The position numbers were made by a program, and so were the translations under genes. Positions 8,490-23,451 of a stretch of DNA of 64,000 nt are shown piece after piece (position 1 is the stretch's first letter; the number at the start of each line of letters is the position of its first letter). A model generated the notes under the pieces. It searched no databases. It was not told the DNA's origin and saw only the letters and a list, made by a program, of their open reading frames with translations. The stretch is taken from positions 13,787,201 through 13,851,200 of the forward strand of contig NC_084808.1 in assembly GCF_963583255.1 (NCBI RefSeq), read 5' to 3'. This DNA is from Pyrus communis. Its lineage: Eukaryota > Streptophyta > Magnoliopsida > Rosales > Rosaceae.

Positions 8490-11175
8490 GATTTTGATTC
8501 TTGTTGATCAAGGATACCCTCCTCAAAAATTATATGTTACATTTATTGGATAAGTATATAGGCTAAGTCATTATCACTACACGTGAGAAACATGTGCACG
8601 TATGGCTTACTAGATAAGATAGTATAAATAGCTTTTCCTTCTTTTATTTTCTGTGTTGTTGTAATATCAAAGACAGTGAGTGAAATATATTGTGAGATTC
8701 TTTTGACTTCTCCTTCAAGCTTCCTTCTTCAGTATATTTCTTGATTTCTATGGAATCCATCTCTACTGTTAAGATGGTATCAAGAGCCGTGTTTGCTTGC
8801 GCAATGGTACTGGTTCATTGTTTCCGCTGCTTCGACTGGTAAGAAGGTGATATTGCTTCTGGAAATTTGTTCTTTGTGTCAAAAACCCTAAAGAATTTAG
8901 TGTTCTTTTTCTGAAATTTAGTTTGAATTGAAGTGATTTGAGTTGATTGAAGGCCGATGCCGTAGTTTTCTGGTTAATCGAAGAGTTGTATGTTGATTTG
9001 ATGAAAGGCCGATGCCAAATTTGTTGCGAATTTTAGTTTCTTGAAGTAATTGAAGTGATTCAAGGCCGATTGCCATTGTTGAAGTATATATGTGATTCTT
9101 GCTTTTCTGTGAGTGTATAGTGATTGTTCTTAGTAGTTGGAAATCAGATCTGCAATTCTTTTTTCATCTGGAGTTATCCACCGACTCAATTTGCATCTGG
9201 CTTTTTCTGGGTATTTTCACACAGACACAGTTTTGATTACTTCTCTCTGTTTTCATAATATGGCAAATCAAGTGAGGATTGAAAGTTTGATGGGTATGCT
9301 CACTATTAAACTGAATGATGATAATTTCATTAAATGGAGTTACCAATTTGGCTCGGTTCTTCGTGGCTATGATTTCTTTGATCATTTTACTGGTGATTCT
9401 GTGTGCCCTTCCAAGTTTGTTATCACTTCTAAATTAGGAGTTACCAATGAGATAAATGCAGCTTATAAAGAATGGGTTAAGATTGATATGGCGTTGTTAA
9501 GCCTGTTACTTGCTACACTCAGTGATGATGCTATAGAATATGTGGTAGGATGTAGGACCTCTCATGAGGCATGGACTGCTTTACAGGATAGATATATGTC
9601 CATGTCTAAAGCTAGTGTCAATCATCTCAAAGCGGAGTTACATACTATGCAGAAAGGGGGGGACACTATTGATAAATATCTGTTGAGGTTAAAGACTATT
9701 AGAGATCAATTACAGGCTGCTGGAGAGAAAGTATCAGACAATAATCTCATCATTGTTGCACTCACTGGTTTACCTTCTGATTACGATATGATTCGGATTG
9801 TTATTTTGGCTAAAGACTCACCGATTACACTTAAAGAGTTTCGGGCTCAATTAATTGGTGTAAAGAAGACACTTGAAACCAGAATGCAGTCTTTGGTTCA
9901 AAGTATGTCTGCCATGTATGTCAATGCTCAAGCTTCTAATGTTCATACTGGGGGTTCTTCCTCTCAGTTCCCTGCATCGTCCATTTCATCAGGCAGTGCT
10001 TCTAATGCACAAATTTCTCCGGTTGTTGGTTTTGGTTTTTCTGGAAGCTCACCATCTGATACAGGTTATCCTGGTAACCAATTTCAGTCCAGTGACTACT
10101 CAGGCAGTAATATGTCTGGCAGATCATTCAATGGAAACACTTTTCGACCAAGGGGAAATGGAGGATATAGGCAGAAATTTAATGGATCGAGATCTGGAAA
10201 TACTTGGCAGCAGTGGTTAGGAAATACATCCAATCGGTTTGAGCCTATTCCTGAGTGCCAGATCTGCTCGAGAAAGGGTCATGTAGCAGTTACATGTCGT
10301 TTTAGGAATGATAATGGTTCAACTGTGCAAGAATGTCAAATATGTGGAAAACGGGGTTATATTGCCTTGAATTGTAGGCATAGGAGCAATTATGCCTATC
10401 AAGGAGCTCAACCATCTCCTTCCTTATCTGCCAATTTTGCTTATCAAGGTTTTTCTATGTCTCCTCGTGCTGTTGATATGGGAATGTTCACTACTCCGTC
10501 ACAGTTTGTCAACCATAATCCATCTCCTCAGTTTGTGAATGTTAATCAACCTCCTTCATTCATTTCTCAATCTGTGCCATCCTCTTCTACTGGTTTTCCA
10601 GCTATGAATGCTCAAGCTTCTGCAGCTACTTCAAATGGAGAGTCTTGGATTCTTGATACCGAGGCCTCTCATCACATGACCCCATATTTAACAGTTCTTG
10701 CTCACTCTACACCATATGAAGGCACTGAGAAGATAATCGTTGGTAATGGTGAAGGTTTGGATGTACAAACTATTGGCCATGGCACTCTACAGTCTCCATC
10801 TCATATTTTACATCTTAAGAATGTCTTACATGTGCCAATGTTAAATGTTAATCTTTTATCTGTTAAGAAACTATGCAAAGACAATCATAGTTGGTTCATA
10901 TGCGATGACACTCGATTTTTTGTACAGGACAAGGCAACAGGGGCAATCCTCCACCACGGCAAGAGTAGCACTAATGAATTGTTTAGAGTACCTGTGCATA
11001 TTTTTCCAACACTGTTGAATAAAGGTGCCATTTCTTCTGCTTATTTGGGACATACAGTGCAATCTTCTTTGTGGCATCAGAGATGTGGTCACCCTTCAAA
11101 TGCAATCTTAGCATTAACGTTGCGTAATAAAATTGCTACTGTTTCACCTCAAAAAAAAAAAAAAAAAAAAAAAAT
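8490..11175 (+). mobile_element. Truncated Ty1/copia LTR retrotransposon
   Basis: The parts, in order, are a probable 5' LTR (about 8530-8772, with a TATA-like AGTATAAATAGC near 8620), a primer-binding site, a long leader and a gag-protease reading frame. The element breaks off in the pre-integrase zinc-binding region at a run of about 22 A (11153-11175). Integrase, reverse transcriptase, RNase H and the 3' LTR are missing. LTR limits are approximate because no second LTR is available for comparison. Confidence 0.85.
8775..8787 (+). other. Copia primer-binding site
   Basis: TGGTATCAAGAGC resembles the usual plant copia primer site TGGTATCAGAGC, complementary to the 3' end of initiator methionine tRNA, with one extra A. 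It lies just inside the presumed 5' LTR. Confidence 0.7.
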
Positions 11176-11203
11176 CTCATCAATTAAAGAAAGAATGGAT
11201 TGA
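9260..11203 (+). CDS. Copia gag-protease fragment, pol truncated
   Basis: An open frame of 647 aa starts at MANQVRIESLM; the frame is open further upstream but without an ATG. The first ~240 residues match the copia gag (UBN2-type) fold, with LNDDNFIKWSYQF near the start and GLPSDYDMIR near the end. A Ser/Gly/Asn-rich linker follows. There are two CCHC zinc-knuckle motifs: CQICSRKGHVAVTC (last Cys in place) and CQICGKRGYIALNC (His position is Ile-Ala, degenerate). The protease motif reads WILDTEASHHMT; the family has D-[ST]-G-A, so the Gly is replaced by Glu and the enzyme is probably dead. The pre-integrase motif LWHQRCGHPS is the last recognisable piece. The final residues are translated from the A-run. 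Confidence 0.85.
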   Translation: MANQVRIESLMGMLTIKLNDDNFIKWSYQFGSVLRGYDFFDHFTGDSVCPSKFVITSKLGVTNEINAAYKEWVKIDMALLSLLLATLSDDAIEYVVGCRTSHEAWTALQDRYMSMSKASVNHLKAELHTMQKGGDTIDKYLLRLKTIRDQLQAAGEKVSDNNLIIVALTGLPSDYDMIRIVILAKDSPITLKEFRAQLIGVKKTLETRMQSLVQSMSAMYVNAQASNVHTGGSSSQFPASSISSGSASNAQISPVVGFGFSGSSPSDTGYPGNQFQSSDYSGSNMSGRSFNGNTFRPRGNGGYRQKFNGSRSGNTWQQWLGNTSNRFEPIPECQICSRKGHVAVTCRFRNDNGSTVQECQICGKRGYIALNCRHRSNYAYQGAQPSPSLSANFAYQGFSMSPRAVDMGMFTTPSQFVNHNPSPQFVNVNQPPSFISQSVPSSSTGFPAMNAQASAATSNGESWILDTEASHHMTPYLTVLAHSTPYEGTEKIIVGNGEGLDVQTIGHGTLQSPSHILHLKNVLHVPMLNVNLLSVKKLCKDNHSWFICDDTRFFVQDKATGAILHHGKSSTNELFRVPVHIFPTLLNKGAISSAYLGHTVQSSLWHQRCGHPSNAILALTLRNKIATVSPQKKKKKKKISSIKERMD

Positions 11204-11350
11204 ATTATCCTATTAATTTTCCTCTCTTCTCGGCTACAATGCAACCCCATTCTTAACAAGCACTTTGACTCTATTAATCAAATCTAATATGACTCAATAT
11301 TTCTTTGATTGATAATTTTTAAAATTAAAATATATAAGTATTTGCTACTT

Positions 11351-11498
11351 AGTACTACGGTTTAGTGGTATTCTTATTCACTTGTAAATGAGATGTCTTA
11401 GGTTTGATTTTTGCCAAAAGAGAAATTGAACCACATTGTTGCTAGCCCATTGTGAGGCTAAACCCACCACCCTCTTAGTGTAGATAATATCGTTTGTT
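11351..11498 (+). mobile_element. tRNA-derived SINE, copy 2
   Basis: It starts AGTACTACGGTTTAGTGGTATTC (box A-like at 11361-11370), has GGTTTGATTTTT as box B (11401-11412) and ends TAGATAATATCG. It aligns throughout with copies 1 and 3. A (TG)n run follows at about 11512. Confidence 0.72.
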
Positions 11499-11682
11499 AA
11501 GTGTAGATATATGTGTGTGTGTGTAAACTTATACGTATTTATAAAAAAAGAATCCTCTAATTGATTCTTATGATTGAGACATTGATACAAAGGATAAATG
11601 GAGCATTTTTGCTCACCACCTAGATTTGAAACCCAAGACCTCTCACTTACAACCAGACTATAGTATTCAATGTCGAACAACC

Positions 11683-11830
11683 GATATTATCTACGCTAAG
11701 GGGTGAAGCAGTGGGCTAAGCCTTACAATGCGCTAGCCATATTGTGGCTCAAATTCGCCCATGGTGAGAATTCAATCTAAGCTATTTCACTTCCAAATGA
11801 AGAAAAATACAACTAGACCGTAGTACTAAA
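11683..11830 (-). mobile_element. tRNA-derived SINE, copy 3
   Basis: The reverse complement matches copies 1 and 2 from GATATTATCTACGC to CCGTAGTACTAAATGAC. A further shard (about 11590-11680, with CAAGACCTCTCACTTACA) directly to its left looks like part of a fourth copy. Confidence 0.7.
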
Positions 11831-12409
11831 TGACTATTAAATGCTATTTTAAATAAAAAGGATTAGAAAAACTATAATTAAATCATAAACATAAAGAAGT
11901 AAATTAAATACCAATAACCGTCTCGAGAGCTCCCTCTTCCACCCACCCAACACGAGAAATTTGGAAAACTAGCCAAATTTTGGCCCATAAACAGAATTTT
12001 AGCCAATTAATTTTTTTTAATAATTATAACCAAAATTTGACATAAAAATACTAAACATCCTAGTTGACTGAAAATTCGTAAAGATATACTCTGCAAACTC
12101 TGTTCTTTAGTCCTAAATCCTAAACGTCTTTTCCCCGATGTGCGCACAATATTTTTTCAGGAGAACAAGTATCAGTTTTGCATTTTTGGCAAAGAGAAAG
12201 ACATCAAGTAGTCGTTTGATGTTTGTTGTGGATTCGAATATACAAAGTCGGGGTGTTCAAAAATGGGTAGAAGTTGTTTATTGCATGCTTGGTTGTGACA
12301 GTGAGGATTTGTATTACCATGAGGAAGCTGCAACTTGTGAAGATAGAGATAATCTCCCGGGAAACGAAATTGAAAATGAAAAAAGAATTGAAAAAAGATA
12401 AAACAAAGA

Positions 12410-12595
12410 AAATAAGGGAAAAAAGAGGAAGCAATTTATACCTCTTTCACACAATATGTACTATTAAATCTATAGAGTGAGAAAGAAGTTCCTAGCGTTA
12501 ATTATCAATATTTTAAATAAAAACTCTATTCTTATTGGTCCGCAATTACTATGATTTTCTAAACTGGAGAGTATAATTGGAATATAATTTATTTA
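12410..12595. repeat. Dispersed repeat, copy A (also near 23110-23345)
   Basis: GAGTGAGAAAGAAGTTCCTA, ATTAATTATCAATA-like and CTCTATTCTTATTGGTCC occur here and, in the same order and orientation, at 23235-23345. Copy B holds an extra ~70 bp. No termini are visible. The 87-residue frame just upstream (12138-12401) has no recognisable domain and I leave it uncalled. Confidence 0.65.
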
Positions 12596-13120
12596 GGAGC
12601 TCTTAAAGTAATTTTTAGTCTTTTTAGCTAAAATTTAATTAAAAAATTGAGAGCATGACTAGAGATGCTCTAATCTAGCTAAATGCATAAGTACATATAT
12701 GATATATCCAACAAATAAAAAAATTAAAGATGTCCAAACTGATATACATGTTGCTTAACTAAACGTAGTTTTCATTATTAAAAAATATAATATATATTCA
12801 GAACGGACCATCCTACTTTCTTAATAGCTCTATCAGTGACTTGGATTGTAACTTGCTGGAGGGAATTCTTTAATAGGTATATTTGGGTGAGGAACATTTC
12901 AATGGATTTAAACATAGTAATGAAAAAAAGGATCACAAAAAGTTAGGAGGAATCACAAAAAGTCTTGGTTAAAATGAGACAACTCAAATGTCAAGGTGTT
13001 AAAGTGACAATTTCAATTTCAAAAGTAGAAAACGAGTTTCATATTGAACTTGAGGGGCGTATATGTAATTAGATACAACTGTGAGACTGAGTTGTGACTT
13101 TGGAGGACCCTAAAACCCTG

Positions 13121-13128
13121 AAACCCTA
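13121..13128 (+). promoter_or_regulatory. Telo-box in the CPN60 promoter/5' leader
   Basis: AAACCCTA lies about 120 bp upstream of the CPN60 start codon, next to a second near-match (AAAACCCTG). Telo-boxes are common in plant promoters of growth-related housekeeping genes. Function here is inference. Confidence 0.5.
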
Positions 13129-13247
13129 CGCTTGACAGGCTGATTCCAGACTCTTCCTCGCCCAAGTGATAAAAGTACGTACACTACACTACCCTCACAA
13201 TCTCTTTCTAACAATCTCTCTAACTCTGCAACCTCGGACTTCTCAGT

Positions 13248-17985
<4,738 letters not shown>

Positions 17986-18414
17986 GGGCCTCCCTTTCCC
18001 ACTCATTTCACAACCCACCCTTTGACTTCACAAAATCCACTTGCAAGATGAGCAGCAGGGTGTTATAGCCATTTTAGATTTCATTAGGTTTGGTCATATG
18101 AGGCATTGCTTAGTTACTGAGAGATCAACAAGTTGAGGATACAGAGTTGGCGTTGGAACAAGAATCCCATTGTATCCAGCCATGTTTTCAAATAAAACTG
18201 TATTACTTTCCTATGCAATTTAGTATATTTTTTCTTACGATTAGGTTAGGTCAAGGGTTTGATTTCCTTCCCTCGGAACCAAAAAGAATGCTTCAGTCTG
18301 TCACAAGCCGGAATGGCGTTGGCAAACAGGAGGTTCTTGCGCGTCAATACAATAGTGACCACTGTAGTGGCTTCTCTTCATTGGAGCAAAGTTAGAATTC
18401 TGTCGTCAGCTGGC

Positions 18415-18889
18415 TCAGCTAAGAGGAAGGTAGAAGCACGAAATCAGAAACAAGATTGTTCATTTTGTCCTGGATATCTGTTCATATAGATAAGAAACGA
18501 CATTTTACTCGGCAACCCCCACAAAGCAGATGGGTTTCTGCATGCATAACTTTTACAGGTTTTATGTTCTATGTTAATGCAAAGAGAGCTGATCTTGTAA
18601 ACTTCGATCTAGAGTGCGCATCACCGAATAATTCCTAGCCAAAATATTAGGCAGAGATTCCAAATCTGTGAAAAGTTTCTCTCCTATCCGTACGGATAAT
18701 TTGCACTCACTCGTATTTTCAGCATAGATTTCGGAAGGTTTGGAAAACAACGAATGTGACATTTTACAAAAGATGTGCAGTGAAACTGTGAAAGCATTGC
18801 TTTGAATTGTAAAAGAGAATCAGAGATTTGAAGTTCCTTGGATAACAGTCGTTTTATTCGATTCATTACTGCCGCCGGATTCCAAGTCA
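18415..18889 (-). pseudogene. Partial, internally deleted copy of the ING1 gene
   Basis: Blocks match the intact ING1 gene at 23452-25623 on the same strand, introns included. 18415-18455 matches intron DNA near 24007, 18457-18530 matches exon 3 start and its intron near 24707-24780, and 18597-18889 matches exon 2 plus intron 1 near 24910-25230. The order is kept but the DNA between blocks is missing. Exon 2 still reads [19 protein letters not shown]. Because introns are retained it was copied as DNA, not as mRNA. It is too short to make an ING protein. Confidence 0.88.
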
Positions 18890-19731
18890 AAAAGCAAGCA
18901 CACAAAAAGGCACAACAAGATTAAAAAAACTGAACCAAACTGTCCTGTGAAATGCCAAAATTATATTATATGTTGAATTCTTTGCAGATTCATTCGTTTA
19001 AGTAGGCCTAGCAAACGGATCATGTCTGTCGTGTTCATGTCATTTTCGTGTAATATCTGTTATCCTAACCGATCGTGTCGTGTCACACCCGTTATGAAAA
19101 ATATATATATTTTTTTCCTTAAATTTGCACATACCACACATTGCCACATAAATATTACTTCAAAACATTAAAACATATTCGTCGTTTAAGTACTACATCT
19201 ACACTCGAAAATAAGAACCTAATAAATGAACATCCATACATTACTAGTCTATTAAAAAAATATTAAATGTGCAAGGATATGCAAAATGAAAGAGTTTTTG
19301 TTTTCAAGGTTGTGAAGCCTTTCTTAAAAGTTTAAACCTTCCCAATGGAACTCAAAGCTTGCATGGTACTCCTTTTACAAAATCCTCAATTTTCATCGAT
19401 CATCATGACATAAGATTTTGTGGTATCCACTAGTGTAAATATTTTAAATTGAAGATCGAATTCATTCATTGTATTCATATAGGGTCAAGAAGTGTAGCTG
19501 TAAAAAAATCATCAAAATCGGAGTTAAAATAACCGTTAAATCGTGTTTTTTCGTCGATAACCGTAAAAAAATTTTGTCTTGTTACTTGATCTCTGAATGT
19601 TTGTTTTTTGCAATTTTTTGCTGATGCGATCTGAAAGCATATACAAACAAGTTTGACGGTTGATCGTTGAAATTAGTTTCGTAGAATTCATATCCCATCA
19701 AGTTCAATGTTATATATATATATATATATAT

Positions 19732-19762
<31 letters not shown>

Positions 19763-21170
19763 TTAAGTAGATTTAAATTTATTTATTTTGTACGTATAAC
19801 ACTTAAGAAATTGAAAGGTATGTATATTTAAGCCGATCCAATGGTCACCAATTTTTAATATTTAATTTAATATATATATATATATATATAATTATTATAG
19901 TTTTACTTTTTAGGGGTATAAAATTGTTCAATTAATATATATAATTATTATAGTATTTTTTTAGGGTTATAAAATTATAAAATTAATATTTTGTTTATCG
20001 TTGTATCGTGTTATCCACATGTGCACCCGAACCAACCCGTTATCTTAACAGGTGCTTATCGGGTTACCCGATAACGACCCGATTCGATATTATCTCAACT
20101 TAAACACATGTTAATTTCGTATCTTGTCGTGTCGAATTATCAGATCGTGTCAGAAATTGTCAGGTCTACGTTTAAGGGTTGTTCTATAATGTTTGGAGAA
20201 AGCATCTTGACATCACATAAAAGGACATTAACAAGGGGGTTTACGGGATCAGCGGTTATGTGACTATGTCCTATCTAGCAAATTAATATGACACAGCTTT
20301 CTGCTTCTAGTGACCCCTTTTGAATTTCGATAAACCATAATCCCAAAAAATCTTGGGTCTAACTGTTTGTATATTTTATGACTATTTCTCCCGTCGTATG
20401 ACATATCAGATGATAGAGATTGTTTACGCGATAGAATCTCACTATGTGCAAACTTAGACATTCACATATCTGATTTGACTAGAGCAATATACTCGTTTTT
20501 AGGTAAAGCAGTGTGCTACCCTCCTACCCGTATTTAGGTCGAATATCGCTCGAATAAAAAGAGAAAAATATTTATCTCTGCTAATTAATAAAACACTTAT
20601 TGGCAACCAAAATCTTATGAAATTACGAGTTTAACCTTCTAATTAAAACAGAACATGACTAAGAAATATAGAGCAGAAATGTAATGTCACACAATCAATT
20701 TTTGTTGTTTCTTTTTCAAAGCATCACCTACATGTAATCCTAACATACCTCTAATTATAAAAATAAATAAATAAACTTCTCACTCCAACATTCTCTATCA
20801 CTCTTTTCCTATTTCAAAAACAAAAATAAAAAAATTTCTCACACTTTGTGTGTGCCCAGATACTAGTATTATTTATGTGAATAGTACTTATTAGTCTTAT
20901 TTCCCTGTGTAGGAGGGATGCGTGGCATGGCACACCATTCTTGTTGAGCACTGGACAGTGTCAACATTCAAAACCTCACACTGTCACACCAAATATATGG
21001 TAAAAGGTAGTTTTCTGCTCTCTACAAGTTAACTGTTGACGTTACATTATCATTAGCTAATCGAACCCTGTTGTTTACCATGAAGGAGTTGCTTCTTTTT
21101 ATTGCTTGGCTTTCTTCCCATTGCCACTTTTCAGTCAATTCTTGGGTACATAATTTTATTTCCCTTCAAA
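18890..21170 (+). repeat. Duplicated copy of the SERINC upstream region (interrupted by a hAT)
   Basis: Once the hAT at 19003-20168 is taken out, this region aligns in order with 49835-50882, the DNA just upstream of the SERINC gene. Shared words include AAAAAGGCACAACAA, ATGCCAAAATTATATTATATG, CTTGACATCACATAAAAGGACATT and the 3' end around GTTTACCATGAAGGA. It joins the ING1 fragment at 18889 and the inverted repeat near 21165. There is no SERINC coding sequence here. Confidence 0.88.
19003..20168. mobile_element. Non-autonomous hAT transposon with 8-bp target duplication (hAT-1)
   Basis: The 1166-bp element is flanked by CGTTTAAG on both sides (18995-19002 and 20169-20176). Its ends are TAGGCCTAGCAAA and the complement of TAGACCTGACAAT, an imperfect inverted repeat typical of plant hAT elements. 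The subterminal GGGTTACCCGATAACGACCCG block is also hAT-like. Inside lie one reversed ~345-bp unit (about 19404-19690), a (TA)n/(TTTA)n run near 19712-19763 and another near 19870. No transposase is present. The paralogous segment has the uninterrupted site CGTTCAAG at 49942-49949. Confidence 0.92.
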
Positions 21171-23080
21171 ACACAAGATTTTCTTTCAGAAATTGAAATG
21201 CCACATTCCCCAGCCAACTTTCAGGGTTATTTTTAAGGCAAGCGATCCCAGGCAAACATTCATGAACACTACAAACGGAATATAAGCGTGCAAAGGTAAA
21301 TTTCCGTACTGGGACATCCAGAATAGTACCTTTCCTATAATAAGGGCCAGCCACAAGAGGATAGGATATGGTTTATCTGCAACCCAATTCATCAAAATAT
21401 AGAAGGTTGATTCCATATCAACTCCGTCCACTAGGGGTGGGCATAAAAACCGCCAAACCGCAAAACCGCATCGAACCGTGAGAAAAAAAACCGAAAAAAA
21501 CCGTGTTGACCGGAAAAGTCAACTTTGAGTGAAAAACCGAACCGAACCGTTCAAATCGGTTCCGGTTCTGGTTTCGAATGACCAAGAACCGGCCGAACCG
21601 AACCAAACCGTTTTATTAATAATAAATAAATAAATTATATATACACACACATGTCATGGTATAATAGGTTGAAAAATAGGTTGAAAAATTGTGTACAGGA
21701 GCTGCTGCTTCTTGCTTGCTCTCTGAAGTCTGAAAACTTGCAATTTGTTTCATCATTTTTTTGTTTGTTGACTGATTGACCAGTGCATATGTATTTTAGT
21801 TGTCTCTTTTTGTTGACTTGGTGCCACTACCAAAGACATTTGCATTAAAAAAGATGTGTTGTATGCAACTTTATGTAATCAGTTTTAGAAGATGTATTTG
21901 AATGCATAATGATTTGGTGTTCAAATAATTTATTATTAGGAACCGTAAACCGGCAAGAACCGAATCGGAACCGGTGTAGACCGAACCGTAATGTTCTAGT
22001 CATAAATTTAAGTAGAACCGCACCGAATCGAACCGTTAATATATTTCGGTTCCGGTTCCAATTTAGGGGTGGAACCACATCGAACCGCACCGTGCCCACC
22101 TCTACCGTCCACCACTACCATTTGAGCACTGCCTTGGTTTGGTGCCCGACATGAATCGCTTTCAGCTAACTCTATTCCATTTGCCGGCACCAGTCGTCCC
22201 TGCTCAGGTAATTTAATTCACTAATTCTTTCTTTCGTTTTTTTATTGCTGATAAAATTGGTGTATTGATGGTTAATCCTAGTTTTAATCGTCAAAAGTTT
22301 TAATCTTTTGTTTCTTTAAATTGATTATTGCATATGAGTGCTAGAGTCACTGTAGATCCCACATTTCTCCTATCTCTTATGGTTCTATATTTGGCCGTAA
22401 GCATTGATCCCGCCATTTTCACTATGGTTCTTGGATCAATGCTTACGGCCAAATACAAAGCCATGAGAGATAGGAGAAAGGTGGTATCTGCAATTACTTT
22501 GGCACTCATATGCAATAATCAATTTTGTTTCCAATTTAAGAAACAAAAGATTAAAACTTTTGAAGATTAAAACAAGGATTAACCATCAATACAACCCCAA
22601 TTTTATCAACAATAAAAAACGAAAGAAAGAATTAGTGAATTAAATTACCAGAACAGGGACGACCAGTGCCGGCAAATGGAATGGAGTTGGCTAAAAGCGA
22701 TTCAGGTCGGGCACCAACCAAGGCAGTGCTCAAATGGTTGTCAGCAGTGGCGGGCGGAGGTGTGTTCTGGTATTATGATTTCCATTGGAATGGAATCAAC
22801 CTTCTATGTTTTGATGAATTGGGTTTCAGATAAACAATATCCTATCCTCTTGTGGCTATTCTGGATGTTCCAGTATGTAAATTTACCATTGCAAGCTTAT
22901 ATTCCATCTGTAGTGGGCAAAGCTATTCTGGATGTTCCAGTATGGAAATTTACCATTGCAAGCTTATATTCCATCTGGTCATGAATGTTTGGCGGTTGGG
23001 ATCGCTTGCCTTAAAAATAACCTTGAAAGTCGGCTGGGGCATGTCATTTCAATTTCTGAAAGAAAATCTTGGGTGTTCTG
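21165..23080. repeat. Large inverted repeat with 22-nt loop (potential hairpin)
   Basis: The arms are about 21165-22410 (565 bp without the inserted hAT and its duplication) and 22433-23080. They meet at GGCCGTAAGCATTGATCC / GGATCAATGCTTACGGCC, separated by 22 nt (22411-22432). The outer ends pair through CAATTTCTGAAAGAAAATCTT. The right arm has a 67-bp internal tandem duplication (22855-22921 and 22922-22986). Short frames in both arms (for example MESTFYILMNWVADK) show that a piece of the same unknown coding-like sequence was copied twice in opposite directions. I do not recognise it. Confidence 0.9.
21432..22104. mobile_element. Non-autonomous hAT transposon with 8-bp target duplication (hAT-2)
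   Basis: The element is 673 bp, flanked by CCGTCCAC on both sides (21424-21431 and 22105-22112). Its ends are TAGGGGTGGGCA and the complement of TAGAGGTGGGCA, differing at one of 12 positions. Many AACCG/CGGTT words lie in inverted orientation near both ends. It carries no transposase. It interrupts the left arm of the inverted repeat; the right arm lacks it. Confidence 0.94.
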
Positions 23081-23109
23081 GAAAATCCATGGACGATCCT
23101 CAGTAAGGA

Positions 23110-23345
23110 AAGAAAGAAAATGAGGAAGCAATCTTTTATGCCTCTTTCATACGATTTCTAATTTCGCACAACGCACGGACAAATTTTTTTTAGTACTTCT
23201 TAAGATAGGGATTCTTCTATGTACTCCTAAAACTATGGAGTCAGAAAGAAGTTCCTATCATTAATTATCAATACTGTAAATAAAAACTCCATTCTTATTG
23301 GTCCATAATTACTATGACTTCCTAAACTAGAGAGTGATTAGAAAT
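23110..23345. repeat. Dispersed repeat, copy B (also near 12410-12595)
   Basis: Shares GAGTCAGAAAGAAGTTCCTA-like, ATTAATTATCAATACT and TCTTATTGGTCC words with copy A and has about 70 extra bases after CCTCTTTCATACG. It sits between the inverted repeat and the 3' end of ING1. Confidence 0.65.
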
Positions 23346-23451
23346 GGTTTCCAAGACCAGTAATTTCAAATCAAAACAATTAGTACCACTGGGGCGCTAG
23401 ACTTAAGATCACTGACTACAACAAGGTTCCTGTAACAAGTACTCGGCATCA

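Noticed and set aside
9137..9259. Extension of the copia frame upstream to 9137
   Set aside because: It begins with TTG, not ATG; the residues do not resemble gag, whose family start matches MANQ...
18147..18489. Possible small gene downstream of CPN60 (frames with NRRFLRVNTIVTT and similar)
   Set aside because: No family recognised, overlaps the CPN60 3' region and the start of the ING1 fragment, and no start or splice context stands out.
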